Shown here in pieces: positions 42,075-55,099 of a stretch of DNA of 64,000 bases; position 1 is the first letter of the stretch, and every line of letters begins with the position of its first letter. Origin of the DNA: Gracilariopsis chorda. Taxonomy: Eukaryota; Rhodophyta; Florideophyceae; Gracilariales; Gracilariaceae. Both the position numbers and the translations under genes were made by a program. The notes under the pieces were generated by a model. It saw nothing but the letters and a program-made list of their open reading frames with translations, was not told the DNA's origin and ran no database searches. Location of the stretch: positions 176,306-240,305 of the forward strand of contig NBIV01000097.1 of assembly GCA_003194525.1 (NCBI GenBank), read 5' to 3'.

Positions 42075-42444
42075 CTCTTGCTTTTCTTAGGATAGATCTC
42101 AGTGTATAATTCTTGCTGCCCACACGCTCTCCTTCCAACTGTAATCTCTACATCAGTGTCCAACGCGTCATTGAAGGGCAACAGCGATGTACCCTTCGTA
42201 CTCGTTGAGTACCATTGAACGCCTACACGATCGTGTGATCGACTCGTTGCCATTGAGATGTTGGCCTGCCGGAGAGTCGAAATCACGATCCCTTTTCGCC
42301 TCGTTGGATACACCCGCTTCGCCCAACACGGACCTGCTCTATGCGGCCGCTGTCGCCACATGCACTTAAGGCGGGTCTTCCTGTCCTTCTAACCGTCAGC
42401 CCCCAATCTTCTCCGTCTCTGTGCCCCTAACCCAACCCATCAAG
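42075..42444. other. Short intergenic stretch
   Basis: Nothing recognised; pyrimidine-rich just before the ATG at 42445. Confidence 0.5.
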
Positions 42445-43158
42445 ATGCGTCTCTCAATTCTGACACACCTCGCCTTCGCTCTCTTTCTCGCCGTCTCTAC
42501 GGCCATGCCGTCTGTCCACTGGTCGCTTCGACAGGACAGTGAGACGAAACCTTCGCCCTCTCCAATGCAGTCAGAGATTCCGACGACAATGCCTTCTCCT
42601 TCGCCGGTGCAGACAGAAGACCCGATATTGACTGCTTCGCCTTCCCCTGTTCAGTCAGGAGACCCGATGCTGACAACGCCGTCGCCCTCTCCATCAAAGA
42701 CAAAGGAAACGATACCAACAACCGCAGAACCCACGCCGTCGCCGTCGCCATCAAATTCAACGGAAACGACAACCGAACCTGAACCCGAACCAACCCCAGA
42801 TTCCGATGACGTCTGCGTGGATGAGCAGTATCTGCTTCAAACCGGCCACACTCGAGATCAATTCGTACACAAGGTCGCACGACTTGTGAACGCATACTGT
42901 CCGCCATCCAACCTAGCCTTACCCTGTGGTTCTGAACACCACAAACTTCGATTATCAGACGGTACATCTGTCAGTTACCGTGACTACTGCCGTGAGAACG
43001 CTTGTGAAAGACGTGTACTTAAGGTGAACTCTGTGTTCTCCCATCTCTGGGAGGAAACCGTCCATGGAGATGTAAGACTTACTATGTTCGATGTTCGTCA
43101 TCCGGAAAGTGCTCAGAAGCTTTTGCACTGGACCATGCATAAAGTCCGCAACCTCTAA
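42445..43158 (+). CDS. Secreted Ser/Pro-rich protein with C-terminal Cys domain
   Basis: ATG at 42445, 237 residues. A signal peptide (MRLSILTHLAFALFLAVSTA) precedes a stalk (about 35-120) built of repeated PSPSPxQ(S/T)xxP units. These are imperfect copies of about 15 residues, rich in Ser/Thr/Pro and then Glu/Pro (TEPEPEPTPD), probably O-glycosylated. The C-terminal domain (about 122-237) has five Cys and a basic, helical character (SVSYRDYCRENACERRV ... TMHKVRNL). It resembles 2071-3159 in design (signal, Thr/Pro stalk, small domain) but not in sequence. I do not recognise the family. A wall-associated role is inference. Confidence 0.65.
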   Translation: MRLSILTHLAFALFLAVSTAMPSVHWSLRQDSETKPSPSPMQSEIPTTMPSPSPVQTEDPILTASPSPVQSGDPMLTTPSPSPSKTKETIPTTAEPTPSPSPSNSTETTTEPEPEPTPDSDDVCVDEQYLLQTGHTRDQFVHKVARLVNAYCPPSNLALPCGSEHHKLRLSDGTSVSYRDYCRENACERRVLKVNSVFSHLWEETVHGDVRLTMFDVRHPESAQKLLHWTMHKVRNL

Positions 43159-44458
43159 AAGCAGTTTTGGGGCCGTTTTGTACGGTTGCAGAGCGCCTAC
43201 CCGTTTGTCTTCGATCTCCAGTGTTGAGTGCAAGCCGTTTTAGTCTTGCTTCTTCCTGCTGTCGAGTAGCAACCTAATGCTTGTCAAGTTATTGGCCTTT
43301 CTGAGTACAAGTCAGTTGGCCTTTCCGCGGTGTACGTGACTTCCTCGTGGAAGCCAAATGGATTGATGACCGAATCTCCTTCAGAGATCGGCCAAAGCTC
43401 AACAGGCCCAAAAAACAGCAACACCCTTGGCCATTCTGCGCTTATAAATTGATCTCAGACTGTACGTAGATTCCATGGCGACATAATCATAGCAAACAAT
43501 GTCGCTGCTAACAGAGTTAGCTCCTTTCCTAAAACTTAAAGCCCAGTCTAACGATGAGATGATAGTCCTCAAAATTTACATAGAGCCTACTGCGCCTTGT
43601 GACGAACAAGAGCGCATTTTGCTCGATTTCCTAGAGATGCGGCACAGGCGTAAGTTTGTCTGTCTAGTCCGCTAGTTAATGAACAGGCTTGAGCCTCGTT
43701 GCATGAATACGTTACATTTAGAGCGACACATATAGTTTTTCACAATTCTATGTTGGTCAAGCCACCGGGCTACATCTAGCGTCAACCTACTATAGAAAAA
43801 GAAGAAGTTTTGCCTGTTAGATTACTGACATAGAGCTGAAAACGCTGTTGATCATTATGTCATGAGGTGCACAAAGAGCTCCAAGGCGAGGCGGAGACCT
43901 TACGGGTGTTTGAACACTTTCAGAAAGAGAAATTCCTGGAGAAGGGCTCACGCTTTCAGAATGAGTGTGCCTATAAAACAAACAACAAAAAACAGCAGTG
44001 GTATTTTAAGTAACGCAGAAGAAGATTTATTCGGCAGCGGAATGAGCAGCTGGTGCTGATCAACACCAGGGCCGGCGGTTGTGCTCGCAGTGCCTCTGTT
44101 CCAGCACCCATCCACCTTGGAAGCACCAGCGACCGCCTTCGCGCACGCTCAGCTCCGCTGCCGAGCTTGGGCTTCTTGTTCTCCCACCCAGCCTGTCTTC
44201 GACCGCTGGGGGCACTTCGTCCTTCTGAGACGTTGCTGTGTGTGGCTCAGTTTTACTGATCACAAGAAGGGCAGATCATTTTTACCCTTCAGTGCACGAA
44301 ATGCCGTTAAGCACACCCAGACACAAGCTTCTATTGCAGGGATCGGCATGCTTTTGCAGTATACCGATGTGGTGCACGCTGCCCTTTGGATAGTTAATCA
44401 CATCCGTAGACTCCTTTTCTCATAGATAAGAACTACAGCTGTGCTATCAATAAAACAC
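43159..44458. other. 1.3 kb intergenic stretch
   Basis: No gene recognised. Short frames at 44053-44425 (plus) and 44060-44263 (minus) overlap each other and lack domains. Confidence 0.45.
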
Positions 44459-45686
44459 CTTGCGAAACTTCTTTAAACCCACGAAATACTATATGACACA
44501 TGTCACAAAAATGGCGGAACTTTCTGCTAATTCAAACTTCTTGCCTAACACTACTTAGTATTAGTGACAGCAAACACTGAGTTGCTTGTCTATCCCAACT
44601 AAAGAACCTAAATATGGCGAGAGGAAAGTACTTGTCTCAATTTGAGAAAGGACAGATATCCGCACTCCGCCATGAAGGACTCTCTTTACGTCAAATTGCA
44701 GAGCACGTGCAACGCTCCGTCGGGGCAGTAAGAAGCTTCTTAAGTTCAAAAAAGAAGCCACATCATCCTACCATTGCCAAGAAGTTTCGAAAACTGTCCC
44801 CACAGCAACATCGCGCTTTGTTACGGGAGGCACGCAAGGGCAAGTCAAGTGCATCAGATTTGAAAAGGGACCTCAATCTGACTGTATCTGTTCGCCAAGT
44901 GCATCAGCTACTTAAAGAAGACAAAACCTTGAAATATTCCAAAATGATGCAGGGCCCGAAGATGACCGAAGATCATAAGGTAGCACGGCTACAATGGGCA
45001 CGACGCAGCATATCTAAAGGGGATTTTTTTGGAATAAAGTTGTGTTTTCAGGTGAAAAGAAGTTTAACCTTGACGGCCCAGATTGTCTTTCATATTACTG
45101 GCATGATTTGAGAACAGAACTGCGACGTCTATCCTCCCGTGTTGGAGGTGGTAACTCGGTCATGGTTTGGGGTACGATATCATTGTATGGAGTCAGTGAC
45201 TTATTATTTTTATCGGGCACTCAGGATTCTAAGAAGTATTGCGATACCCTAGAGCTTGGACTACTACCTTGGACTGCAGGAATATTTGGACCTATGTCAA
45301 CTTGGGTGTTTCAACAGGACGGTGCATCCATTCAATGTTCTGCTTTTACAAGGAACTGGCTACTGCAACATCAGGTTCGGCTTCTATCCTGGCCTGCTAA
45401 GTCACCAGACCTTAATATAATTGAGAATGTCTGGGGATTAATGGCTAGGAAGGTTTACGCAAATGGTAAGCAATTCGACAATGTCGAGGACCTTAAGGAC
45501 TCTATTCTAAATGTATGGCGCACTCTAACTGCAGACTACATTCAGAAACTGTATCGATCTATTTCTAGACGCTTGTTAGCTGTGATGGACAAACTTGGTG
45601 GTGCTACAAAGTACTAGAGCAATAAAGGCGTGCACTTTTATTAAATGTGTCATAACTTATTTCGCGTGCTTAAACCTATTTCGCTG
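44459..45686 (+). mobile_element. Tc1/mariner transposon 2, decayed
   Basis: The right end reads, outward, TA then CAGCGAAAT... (TA at 45687-45688). The imperfect left repeat (about 44459-44501) shares GCGAAA, TTTAA and ATGACACAT with it. Left boundary approximate; no TA is left there. Contains a transposase related to that of the 26711 element. Confidence 0.75.
44614..45617 (+). pseudogene. Tc1-type transposase with frameshift and lost catalytic Asp
   Basis: ATG at 44614. The first frame has the helix-turn-helix region (FEKGQISALRHEGLSLRQIA) and ends at 45111. The second picks up at about 45030 and runs to TAG 45615-45617. The shift falls in a run of seven T (about 45024-45032). The first catalytic residue is changed: FSGEKKF where the 26711 copy has FSDEKKF. 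The second D (FQQDGAS) and the E (SPDLNIIENVWG) remain, 34 residues apart. Related to the 27026 transposase along its whole length, but clearly another subfamily. Inactive. Confidence 0.85.
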
Positions 45687-47909
45687 TATGATTTTAGTTT
45701 AACCTCCGTATGAAACGGAACTGCGTCAAACACATACCAGTGTCGTGTTGGGCACCCGTTTCGACCTTATGCAAGCATGACTAGTGTCATGCTTGCACCT
45801 TTGAAACGCCTTTATGGGCAGTCGGGTGGGTGTGCTTAAAGGAGTTTCGCGCACTGTACCTGACCGAAAATCAAGATCGAGCGAAAGCTGCCATGCAGCC
45901 ACAAATAAAGCCGAATCCCGATCGTACAGTCCTCTGTCAATCAGTCTTACAGCAGACAGCATACAAAAGCGAGCAGTGCAAGATCTCGACGCAAAGGCAA
46001 GAGGTAGAGCCTTCTTCTCACAGGATATGGGCCCACGCCGCCGCTAGCGCTTCCTGACGACCCTCGACTCAAACTCAAAGCCACGTCCACCGTCCCACGC
46101 ATGTCGCCACACAATTTTCTAAGACGCATTCATACAACCGCCTCGCACGACAACTCCGCAAAAAATTCACTCGCTTAATTCAAGCGTACACAAACCGCCT
46201 CCATCACAAGGCAATCTCAGTTGTCAACGACACGCTCGTCCTTCAAGATACAGTGCGGGAACCAAGCTACAACATGGACAACAGCAACTACATTCTTCTG
46301 AGGCCGTACAAAGCTCAACCCTTCCAACTACTTTCTATGGTCTTTTGCCATCAGAAACCACGCTTAAACGCTCAAAGCTACTGTCCACCTTGTGTCAAAC
46401 AGATTACCTCCTGCGGACCCCTTCAAACACAAAACGTACATGCTGAAGACGACAGAACTTACCAGAGTTATACTCAGTAACATCCCATCCGATATCTTTG
46501 GCCAAAGTTTCGTTTCGGATGACGACCCCACATTGCATGAGCATTTCATGAGAATCATATATCACATCTGCTAAAGCACAAAAAAAGATCATCAATTGTT
46601 GAAAATTGAAGCCGAGATCATTTGTTTTCAACATAGCACCAAAATCGGGGATTAAATCAACGATCACAAAGAAGTGCGCGAGCGCATGCTCGCGGCCAAA
46701 TAACCCAACATCGCATATGAAGCCACGACAGTGGACTTCTTTATTGAAAGTATGAAAAGAAACTCCAACCTAGCCACCAACGTCTTCCAACTCTTGGCCA
46801 ACAAAACGAAAGATATCAAGGATTTAACTCCGACATTCAAAAAACCCAACTTATTCTCCCAAACTATCACACCCACACCATCCGTGGCTTCGTCCTCAAC
46901 GCATTTCACCCGGGAGTACGGCCATTTTCACCAGTATCGTCTATATGACCGTCGCCTATATTATTCTCCCCGCCCTCATCCTCCATTTTCCAGCAAATCT
47001 TGCCAATTCCACTTTTTGCTCGGGATCCCTCCGCAGCATGAAAGGTTGCAGAGATTCGCAAGACCCCAAAACCTGGACTCAAACTACTTTTTCTAAAATC
47101 CAATGGACCTACACTACCCTACGGCCCAACTACCACAACCTTCTGCAAGTACACGCGTATTATTCGCCCTCCATTCCACAACTACCCTCTCCAGTCGATA
47201 TAATATCCGAGAACTGCACCGAGGCAATAGTCACGTTCCATTTAGATATTGGAATAAACATAACCCACATCACACACCGAACCTCGAAAATGGAACCACT
47301 TTTCAGATCACTACTCACCCCTAACGCCAATGATCAGCTGACCAAATTCTTCTACCATGGAATCCTGCACACTCTATCACAGAAGAATAACCAACCATAC
47401 AACTTCATTCGGTACCCAATCGTCACATTAAGCACAATCTGCTTTCATTACATGCTCTAGCTTCTCGATATGGACTTGTTACTTTCATCGCGAGCTGAGG
47501 ATGCATTTTCAACACCAACTGCACCACTCTACAGGCTATGGCAACCAGAAAATAGAAACAAAACCAATATCAACTACCAGCGTCCGTTTTCTCCTTCGTG
47601 ACTTACACATCTCGCACAATATCAATCCCTGGCCTTAGACACAAAATCTATTCTTCACCCGTCCCTCACATCACACTCCCAGTTACCAGTGTCAAACCTA
47701 TCCATATAACACCACACACAAATTTGCGCAACCTCCCCAGCTCTACAATCCCTCGGGCTCCCACCCCGGCCCAGCTCAGTTCTCATTGGTGACATCTTCG
47801 CCTTAACCATATACATCCGGCCAAAATCACAATCACAGCGCAGAAACGCCTCATCTCCACCCTTCCGAAATCCTTTCCGGCTGATACCATTCTAACCTGT
47901 TCGGCATGT
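45687..47909 (+). other. A/C-rich stretch, probably decayed retrotransposon
   Basis: From about 46050 the plus strand is strongly C- and A-rich and poor in G, unlike the host genes. A 171-codon frame (46945-47460, ATG) with a hydrophobic start and frames at 46731-47096 exist but have no nameable domain. The same composition continues into a Copia-like integrase piece at 47910, so I take the stretch as gag/protease debris of that element (inference). Confidence 0.4.
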
Positions 47910-48178
47910 CATCAGGCTAAACTAAACCTGCATTACACAAACTCATACATCACAATTACCCCGTAGGGGCGTATGTTATTTCAGAAACCTGTGGGCCAGT
48001 CAAGCCCACATCCACCCACGGCAACAATCATATCCTCATCACTATCTGTGTGAAAATCCACTGTGTCTTAGCCCACTTCATCCGGGACCAGAAATATATC
48101 TCCAAACAATTCGATGAGACCTTTCATCATATAAAACAAATAATGGGTCATCCGCTCACCTATTATTGTGGTGCAACG
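47910..48178 (+). mobile_element. Copia-like integrase fragment
   Basis: A plus-strand frame reads VGAYVISETCGPVKPTSTHG, then NHILITICVKIHCVLAHFIR. This is the layout of the first catalytic block of Ty1/copia integrase (D-x-CGP, S/T-x-G, then hydrophobic strand and Lys/Arg region). A neighbouring frame has a C-x2-C zinc-finger-like piece just upstream. One stop and a frameshift show decay. The expected D of the block is E here. Confidence 0.5.
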
Positions 48179-48536
48179 TGAAAGGCGTGGAAATCCCAAT
48201 GATGCTACTCATAGGAGTGTGACGTGGTTACCGTGACGGCTCTACCGTATATGAGTTGGACTCGTACGAAGTGATGCTAATGGGATGGTTTACTGCGTGA
48301 AGTTCCACCTAGGAAGGTAGGAATGTAGATTAGATTGCAGGATGAGTAAACACGTGGAAGCCTGTGCGCCTGTGCGCCTCTGTGCGCCTGTGCGCCTGTG
48401 CGCCTGTGCGCCGATGCGCCTGTGCGCCGACCTCTCAGAGTGCTGACCTCTCAGGGTGCCTGACACCACCCTGGCCACGTATGTGGTCCTGAGGAGGTGT
48501 GCACTATTGTAGTTAATTATTATAATTAAGTTGGAA
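48179..48536. repeat. Left flank of the Helitron array with 8-bp repeat
   Basis: Contains about eight copies of TGTGCGCC at 48363-48428 with small interruptions. No gene. Confidence 0.7.
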
Positions 48537-49683
48537 CAAGTGGAAACGGCCTTCGGCCGTAGGCGGCGCTGCGCGCCGCGTTGTGTTTGTAGCTTTGTGT
48601 GTTTCGTGGCGTTCGGAGGCTCTCCGAACACTTTGCTCGCTTGCACTCGCAATAGCGCTCGTACAACCACGGGGCGCCGTGGCGCCGAGAGTATGTGGAG
48701 CCGCAAGGATTTGTGATTAGGTGCAAAAATTCACTGCAGTGCCAGCCAATGATGAGAAAGCGCGACACGTTGCTTTGTGTAACTGGGTGGCACTGCAGTC
48801 ATTATGGGAGTGCCAGGCAGTAAGCAGGAAGCTTTGCTGCTGCTGCTGCTGCTGAATTTTTTAAGTGGTACGGCGGCGTTGCGCCAAATGGGCGTTTTCC
48901 ATGGGCAAACGGGGGCGTGCAAGACGAAGTTGTGGCGCAACACCTCCATTCAATCAATAACACCCCCATCATACAGGAACAAATACTTATAATGGAGAGA
49001 CAAGTGGAAACGGCCTTCGGCCTTGGGCTGCGCTGCGCGCCGCTGAGTAGAGGTGACTTTGGGGGATCTGCAGGCCGCTTATGCTCGCTAACGCTCGCAC
49101 ACGACCTACATACCCATGAGAGCCGCGACGCCGAAAGTGAATGTAAAATAGGGTAGCAATTGAGCGCCCATGCGATTGTGATTGGCGCGCACTGCAGTTG
49201 TGCATACAGAGTACAGTGGAATGTAATTGGCTGGCAATTCAGTCATTTACTGTAGTGCCAGCCATGCCAGCCACTGATACTTTAGTGCCAGCCACTGAGC
49301 AGTAGCGGCAGTCAAGATGCAGCAGCAGCCAATAAGGTTTGAGCTTTGCTGCTGCTGTTGCTGGTGATGCTGCTGCTGCTGCTGCTGGTGAATTTTTTGA
49401 ATGGTAGGGAGGCGTTGCGCCAAAAGAGGTTTATGCATGCGCTGAATAGGGCGTGCGGGGGTGTTTATTGGCGCAACGCCTCCGTTCAATCAAGATGTAG
49501 GTGCTCATACGCTTGTAAATCTATATAATGGAGAGACAAGAGGAAGCGGCCTTCGGCCGCGGGCGGCGCTGCGCGCCCCGGTGGAGGAGTGATAAACAGC
49601 GGTGAGGAAAAAAGAGGGTGGAGAAAGCAAAAGCAGAAAAGCAAGTAGTTTAATTCAATGAAAGAAGAATGCAAGAGATATGA

Positions 49684-52600
49684 TTACGGTTGTGGAGGGA
49701 TGCAGAACTGAATGGCTTCAGGCAGCACTGGGTTGGCGATGGGAACAGGCATGGGATGAATTGTGTGCGCATTCGAGGGTGTAAGCTGCGGATCATACAG
49801 GAGCAGCACATGGTCGTTCCTTCGAACGCGCTACAATGCGACATACAACTGACCAGCGCAGAAGAAGTTGGATCGCACATCCACAACCAAGCCATCCAAC
49901 GTCTTTCCCTGTCCTTTGTGAACGGTAGCTGCAAACGCGAGACGAATGGGAAACTGCCTTCGAATCATGCGAATATCTGCGAAAGAAAACTCGAAGTCGA
50001 TACGATGCAGGAGCTGTCGTTCGAGCACCTGTCTGTTCTCGTCGAATCGAGCCACCTGCATCGTAAATTGATCTACACGCACGACTACGAACAGCTTTCC
50101 GTTGACCACAGCGGGATGCAGCACGTTCCGAATAACCATAACTGGCACACCAATCTTCAAGTCCAAGTTATGAGGCGGTACTCCAGTAGGCGCATACTGA
50201 TATGCAAACTCTGGGACGATAGAACTGGCAAAGTCAGACTCTGGGTTCTGTCCACGAACAGGTTGCACGGTTGTCGCTGACGGAAGAGTGAAGCGCTCAC
50301 CAGGAAACAGATCTAGCGCTGCCGCATTATGTTCGTCGACCAACTGATTTGTGGAGGCAACGAGCATTTTGCTGAGATCCACATCCTCCTTGCGTCGTGT
50401 TGTGAGCCACTTCCACAGGAATTGGTAGGCGGTTTGCATGCCACCGGTAGATCTGAGTGGTAGTGGAGCGTTGTTGGATATTGTGTTTCGTGCAATGGAA
50501 CGTAACAGCGACGCAAATGCCGGATCATTCGCTTGGCGTACTTGTTCCGTGAGGTATAGCACTTGAACCGAGCATAATGTTCACAGATCACTCTTCCACG
50601 GCAATTCGTTGAGAATGTTTGTGTACACTCGTCTCACATTTCCACTTGGCTCGGCCTCCATGTACACCTGCGGCACCACTGGAAGCAGCTGGGAGTAGTC
50701 GCCGGATAGAACGATGGTCAAGCCCCCAAACGGAGGTGGGTTTTCCATTCCACTGCAGCGAAGATCTTTGAGCAACGCATCCATGAGTTCGAAGAGCTTT
50801 CTTGAGAGCATGGACGCCTCATCCAAGACGAGCAGTTGTATTTCGCGTAGCAGTTCTGCACGTTGAGATCGGGGACCGTACTTTGACACAGTGGCTGTAG
50901 TGTTGCTTGTGCTGTCCCTATCAGCTACACCCAGTCCGAGAAGGCTATGTAAAGTGCGGCCACCTTCGTACAATGAAGCTGCAATGCCTGTTGTAGCAGT
51001 CATTTCGGGGAGCATTCCTTCCGACTCAACGATATCACGAAGGAGGTTGAGCACGTATGTCTTTCCGGTTCCTGCGGATCCTTGCACAAAGAACACGTTT
51101 CCAGGAGTGCTTGTTCGCTCCTGTAGCGCCTGTCGTTGTTGCAATGCGGCAATGACGGTGTCAATGACTTGTCTTTGGCGAGATTTTAAGGTGGCGTACC
51201 TTGCCTGCAAAGTTGACGAATTTCGCACCTCTCGTGCGTCTCGAGTTGTTGTAGCTCGATTCGCCTCAGTCAATGCTGTATGATCCTGCTGTAGGTGTTG
51301 GGAGAAGAAGCTCTGATCGCGAAGCAGTCGTCCTCCGTGCCAGTCTGAGATCTCCACCATACGTCGATACATTTCTTGCTTTCGTTGCTGCTCATCTCCT
51401 GTATGTATGTCACTACATAATGCCTCCCAGTTTTCGACGGCCATTTTTTCTGGGTCTGCGCCTTGTTGGTATAGTGTGACAACCATACGTCGTAGCTCGG
51501 AGGGCGTGCTGTATACCTGCACTGCTTCTTGGAATGCAATATCAAACTCAGATCCGTCCGCGAGCAGTCCGCTTACAATCGCAGTTTCACGATACGTTCC
51601 ATACTGCTGTCCGTTGAAAGTCCTTGCGTCATCATAAGAGCTCGAGCCGTGATTCATGAGCAGCAAGCGCAGAGCAAATAGCTCAATGTCGGACGGTGAA
51701 ACACCTCTGATCCTTGCAACACACTGCTCGTCTTCCGTGCGCTCTACCACGTACATGGGCGGATCGCAGTCGTCTGTGGGCACCTGGGTGCTGTCTACGT
51801 CGTATTGGTTAAGCACGCGGGCTGGAAGCGTGCGATACAATCGAACTTTTTCAAAGTACGAAAGGTAGTCGAGGTTTGCGTATGCTTCGGGCCTTGCAAA
51901 GTATCTCTCCAGTGTAGACGGCTGTGATGCAGAAAGAAGCTGGTTGGGACCTCTCAGCAGAAATGTGTGCTCTCCTTCCAAGTGAATGGCCAGTCGCTCT
52001 ACTTTTGGTACGATGTGAACATGTCGAAACTCGAAAAGTCTCCAAGCTGCATTGACAGCGCCCACCACACGTGCTCGCATGTATGCACGAATGTCGTTCT
52101 GCACCTGCGGCTCTTGTTGCTGCTCGTTGTGTGTGCCTGTCTCATTAGCACCACTCACGTTGGGCACCACCTCCTGAGCTTTGGGCTGCTTAAACGCGTA
52201 CGTCATCAGATAAGCCACTGCGCCCCCTCCTTGCGTGCGCTCTACGTTGATATGAGAGCGGTACTTCTTGGTCAGAGTTGGGTTGTACGGCACTATCTTG
52301 AGGTCATGTTGCCTTCTTCTGCGGTAGACCACGCGATTCGTGCCTTCTTCAATGTACGTCTCCGGCACAATCATGTTGCGGTCGTATCCAAACTTGCAAC
52401 GCCCAGCGCGATTCCGGCAATAGGTGGAGTGGCGGTGCCTGTGCATGGAACGAATGAGGGCACGCAACGCGTCGTCTTCACCGGGAAGAGGAAGTTCTGC
52501 ACGAATCAGCTCGTCGATCACATCAACGTCTTCAATCACGCCTCCTTCGAGCCACACGAGCATGTGGTGATGAGGCACATTGCGCTCCTGAAACTCGAGC

Positions 52601-55099
52601 TTTGATGCAAGCCCCAGGCACTTCAATCCGAAGATGTGCTCCGAGTTCTTCTCCAAGTCCTTCATGAAGTCGTTTGCGTACTGGTTGTACACCCTTGCAA
52701 TCAGATCAGGTCGGTCAAACGGTCGAGGGTGGTTACTCTGTGCCGTAAATGCGCTCCGATTGCTGGTATTCATACCAAGGCGCTGGATGTCCTCTCTCCA
52801 GATGTTCATGGTGATTGTAATGAACAGAGAAGGCGGTCCTCTCCGCGCTACGATCGCCTGTACATCCATGCGCTTGTTATTCCAGTACGCTGCTGAGTTG
52901 ACCTAGTCATCGGGCAGAAATATGCGTCCCATTTGCGCGAACTGGGATGGTGACACATGACTTGTTTGCTGCTGTGCTTGCTGGAGCTCTTGCTCTTGTA
53001 CAATACCCGCCTGTTGTTCTCTCTCCAGGAAACGTAGTCGCATGTCCTCAATGTTTGTGTGCGTGCGTAGCATCCACATCTGCATCAACGGTCCACTGCT
53101 GAGGAGGATGTTGTCTGAGTACAAACGTCGCTTTGCGTTCTGAGCCCAAGTGAGCTTTCGGAGCTTCCATTCGTTGACGCTGAGATCTGAGCTTTGCTGT
53201 GTGGAGTTCCTTGCCTCCAGGAACAGGCCGATGTCAAATGGTTCGTGCTGATCACCGTACGGGTAGAGAAGAGGGAAAGTGCCCTTCTCTGCAAGTTTGG
53301 ATGCCAGTTTTAGAAGTCGGTACCGCACTTGCGCATTGTTTGCGGCATTCGCAGTCGCCCCTGCTTCAGCAGCAGCAGCGCTCGTCACTGCAGCGTGCTC
53401 TTCGGTTACGGTTCCTTCTACCAAGCGCGGTAATTGAGACTCCACTCGATACAGGCCAGTTGGATCCACGACGAGCGTTCTCATCATGGTTGGCCCGCCA
53501 CCAGGAGCATCTTCAGGGAGAGGCCCAGCACCTGCGTGAGGAGCACTGACTGTGGCACTTCGGGTTCCTTCGTAACCACGTACGACTACTCCCTCTTCTG
53601 CTGCCTGCATGCTGATATCGACGGCGGTATCTGCATTTTGTTGTTGTTGTTGCGTGCTAAGCATGGATCGGTACCGCTCACGCACCACTTCTGGCTTGGG
53701 CTGGATCACATCGTACAACTTGGGCACGATGTCTCGTACGTTGATGTCTTGAATGAACGCACGCAAATTGGCACGCGCATAGTGAGAGGGATCCAAGGAA
53801 GGCAGACCAGTACCCCACAGAAAGCTGTAGCGCGTGTTGTTCTGGTTCTGCGCGGGCAGAGCGAGAGCTGCGTTGCCCTCAAGTCTGAGAAAGGAGGGAC
53901 CGCCTCCCGTCACATACGACATGTCCATGAGCGCTTGCGTCGTCGCGAAGAGCGTATTCAAGTTGAGTAAATGGCTGTGGAAGGCTCTCAGGCTATAAAG
54001 ACTGCGAACCAACTTACTGCTATGCCTTTTGCGGAACGTGACCCCATCCTGACATTCTTTTCATTCCACAGCACACTCCAGTGACCTCTGTGCCAAGCAA
54101 AACACAACCGCAATACTTGCAGCTGTGAATTTTCAATGTCCAGTCCGCTTACGGGCAGGAGGAGAGCGTGTGTGAGTGTTCGCCGCATCTTCCGCATCGC
54201 CTTTGACCTGCAGTGGGAAGCGTCTCAAACTCCGGCACGCTTGCACGGATGGCCGGATCATTCCTCGCCTGAGCTGCCACGGAATCCCACGCATAGTACA
54301 CGCGATAGAGTCCTCGATCAGGACGCCCAGCACAGTGCATGACCGTCATATCAAGCTGTTGCTGTGGCTGATGCTGCGGCTGGTGTCAGGGAGCCGGTGT
54401 GATCTCATCCGCTTCCACCTCCATCGGAATGGACATCTGTTGTTCTTCCTGTTCAGCTTGTGGCAACGCAGGCTGCGGCGGCGGGTGTGAGGGAGCCGGG
54501 TTGATCTCATCCTCTTCCACTTCCATCGGGACTGGCATCTGTTCTTCCTCTTTTTCAGCTTGTGGCAGAGCAGGCTGCTGTGATGGCGGTGGCTGTGAGG
54601 GAGCAGGGATGATCTCATCCTCTTCCAATTCCATCGCAATAGGCATCTGTTCTGCAGGCATCGGTGGGAGAGGGGGAGGCATCGGAGGCGGTGGAATGGG
54701 ACTTGGAAGGCCTCTCACAAACTCCAGAAATCCAGGAATTGGGCACGATGTTGGTAGATCTGTGGCAGCGGACCCACTGGCTCCAGCGGCGCTTGTGCTA
54801 ACTGCTGCTGCAACCGAAGTAGGTGCAGGAGTAATTTCGTCTTCTTCAACCACTGGAACAATAGGTCGTTGAACGTGTGCTCCGCTCTCATTTACTCGCA
54901 ACTCATCTGGAGATGTAGGAGCTGGTTCTCTTCGGGGTCTTCCAGCTCCTGCCCGTGCTCCACCACTGCCGACGCGACGACCACCAGCGTTTTGCCTTGA
55001 ACCGCCTGCGTTCAACCTGGCACCTCCAGAATTGTCTCTGGCACCTCCCGAGTTAGATCGGATGCCACCAGAGTTCAGAGGTCGCCCTCCTCTCGTCAT
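49684..55099 (-). pseudogene. Helitron Rep/PIF1-like helicase gene, broken
   Basis: ATG at 55097-55099. The N-terminal part has GG-S/A-R-x-N repeats, then three acidic units (EEDEINPAPS type), then a zinc-knuckle-like C-G-R-C-G-E-H-S-H segment near 54170. After a frame change the main frame (from 54012) runs through LLYPYGDQHEPF and FITITMN to the Rep core: HHHMLVWL and the two-Tyr motif AYLMTYAFK. The PIF1 helicase follows: Walker A GSAGTGKTYVLN, LLVLDEASML and LSGDYSQLLPV. It ends at TAA 49684-49686. In-frame stops are TAG 52903-52905 (just before the Rep core), TGA 50581-50583, and TAG 49831-49833 inside the last helicase motif (YVAL-stop-RVR); another TGA ends the N-terminal frame at 54386. 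Rep nicks and rolls the element, and the helicase unwinds it. This copy cannot make the full protein. Confidence 0.9.

Noticed and set aside
48363-48428. Possible CRISPR-like array
   Set aside because: Eight-base units without spacers in a eukaryotic sequence: a simple tandem repeat.
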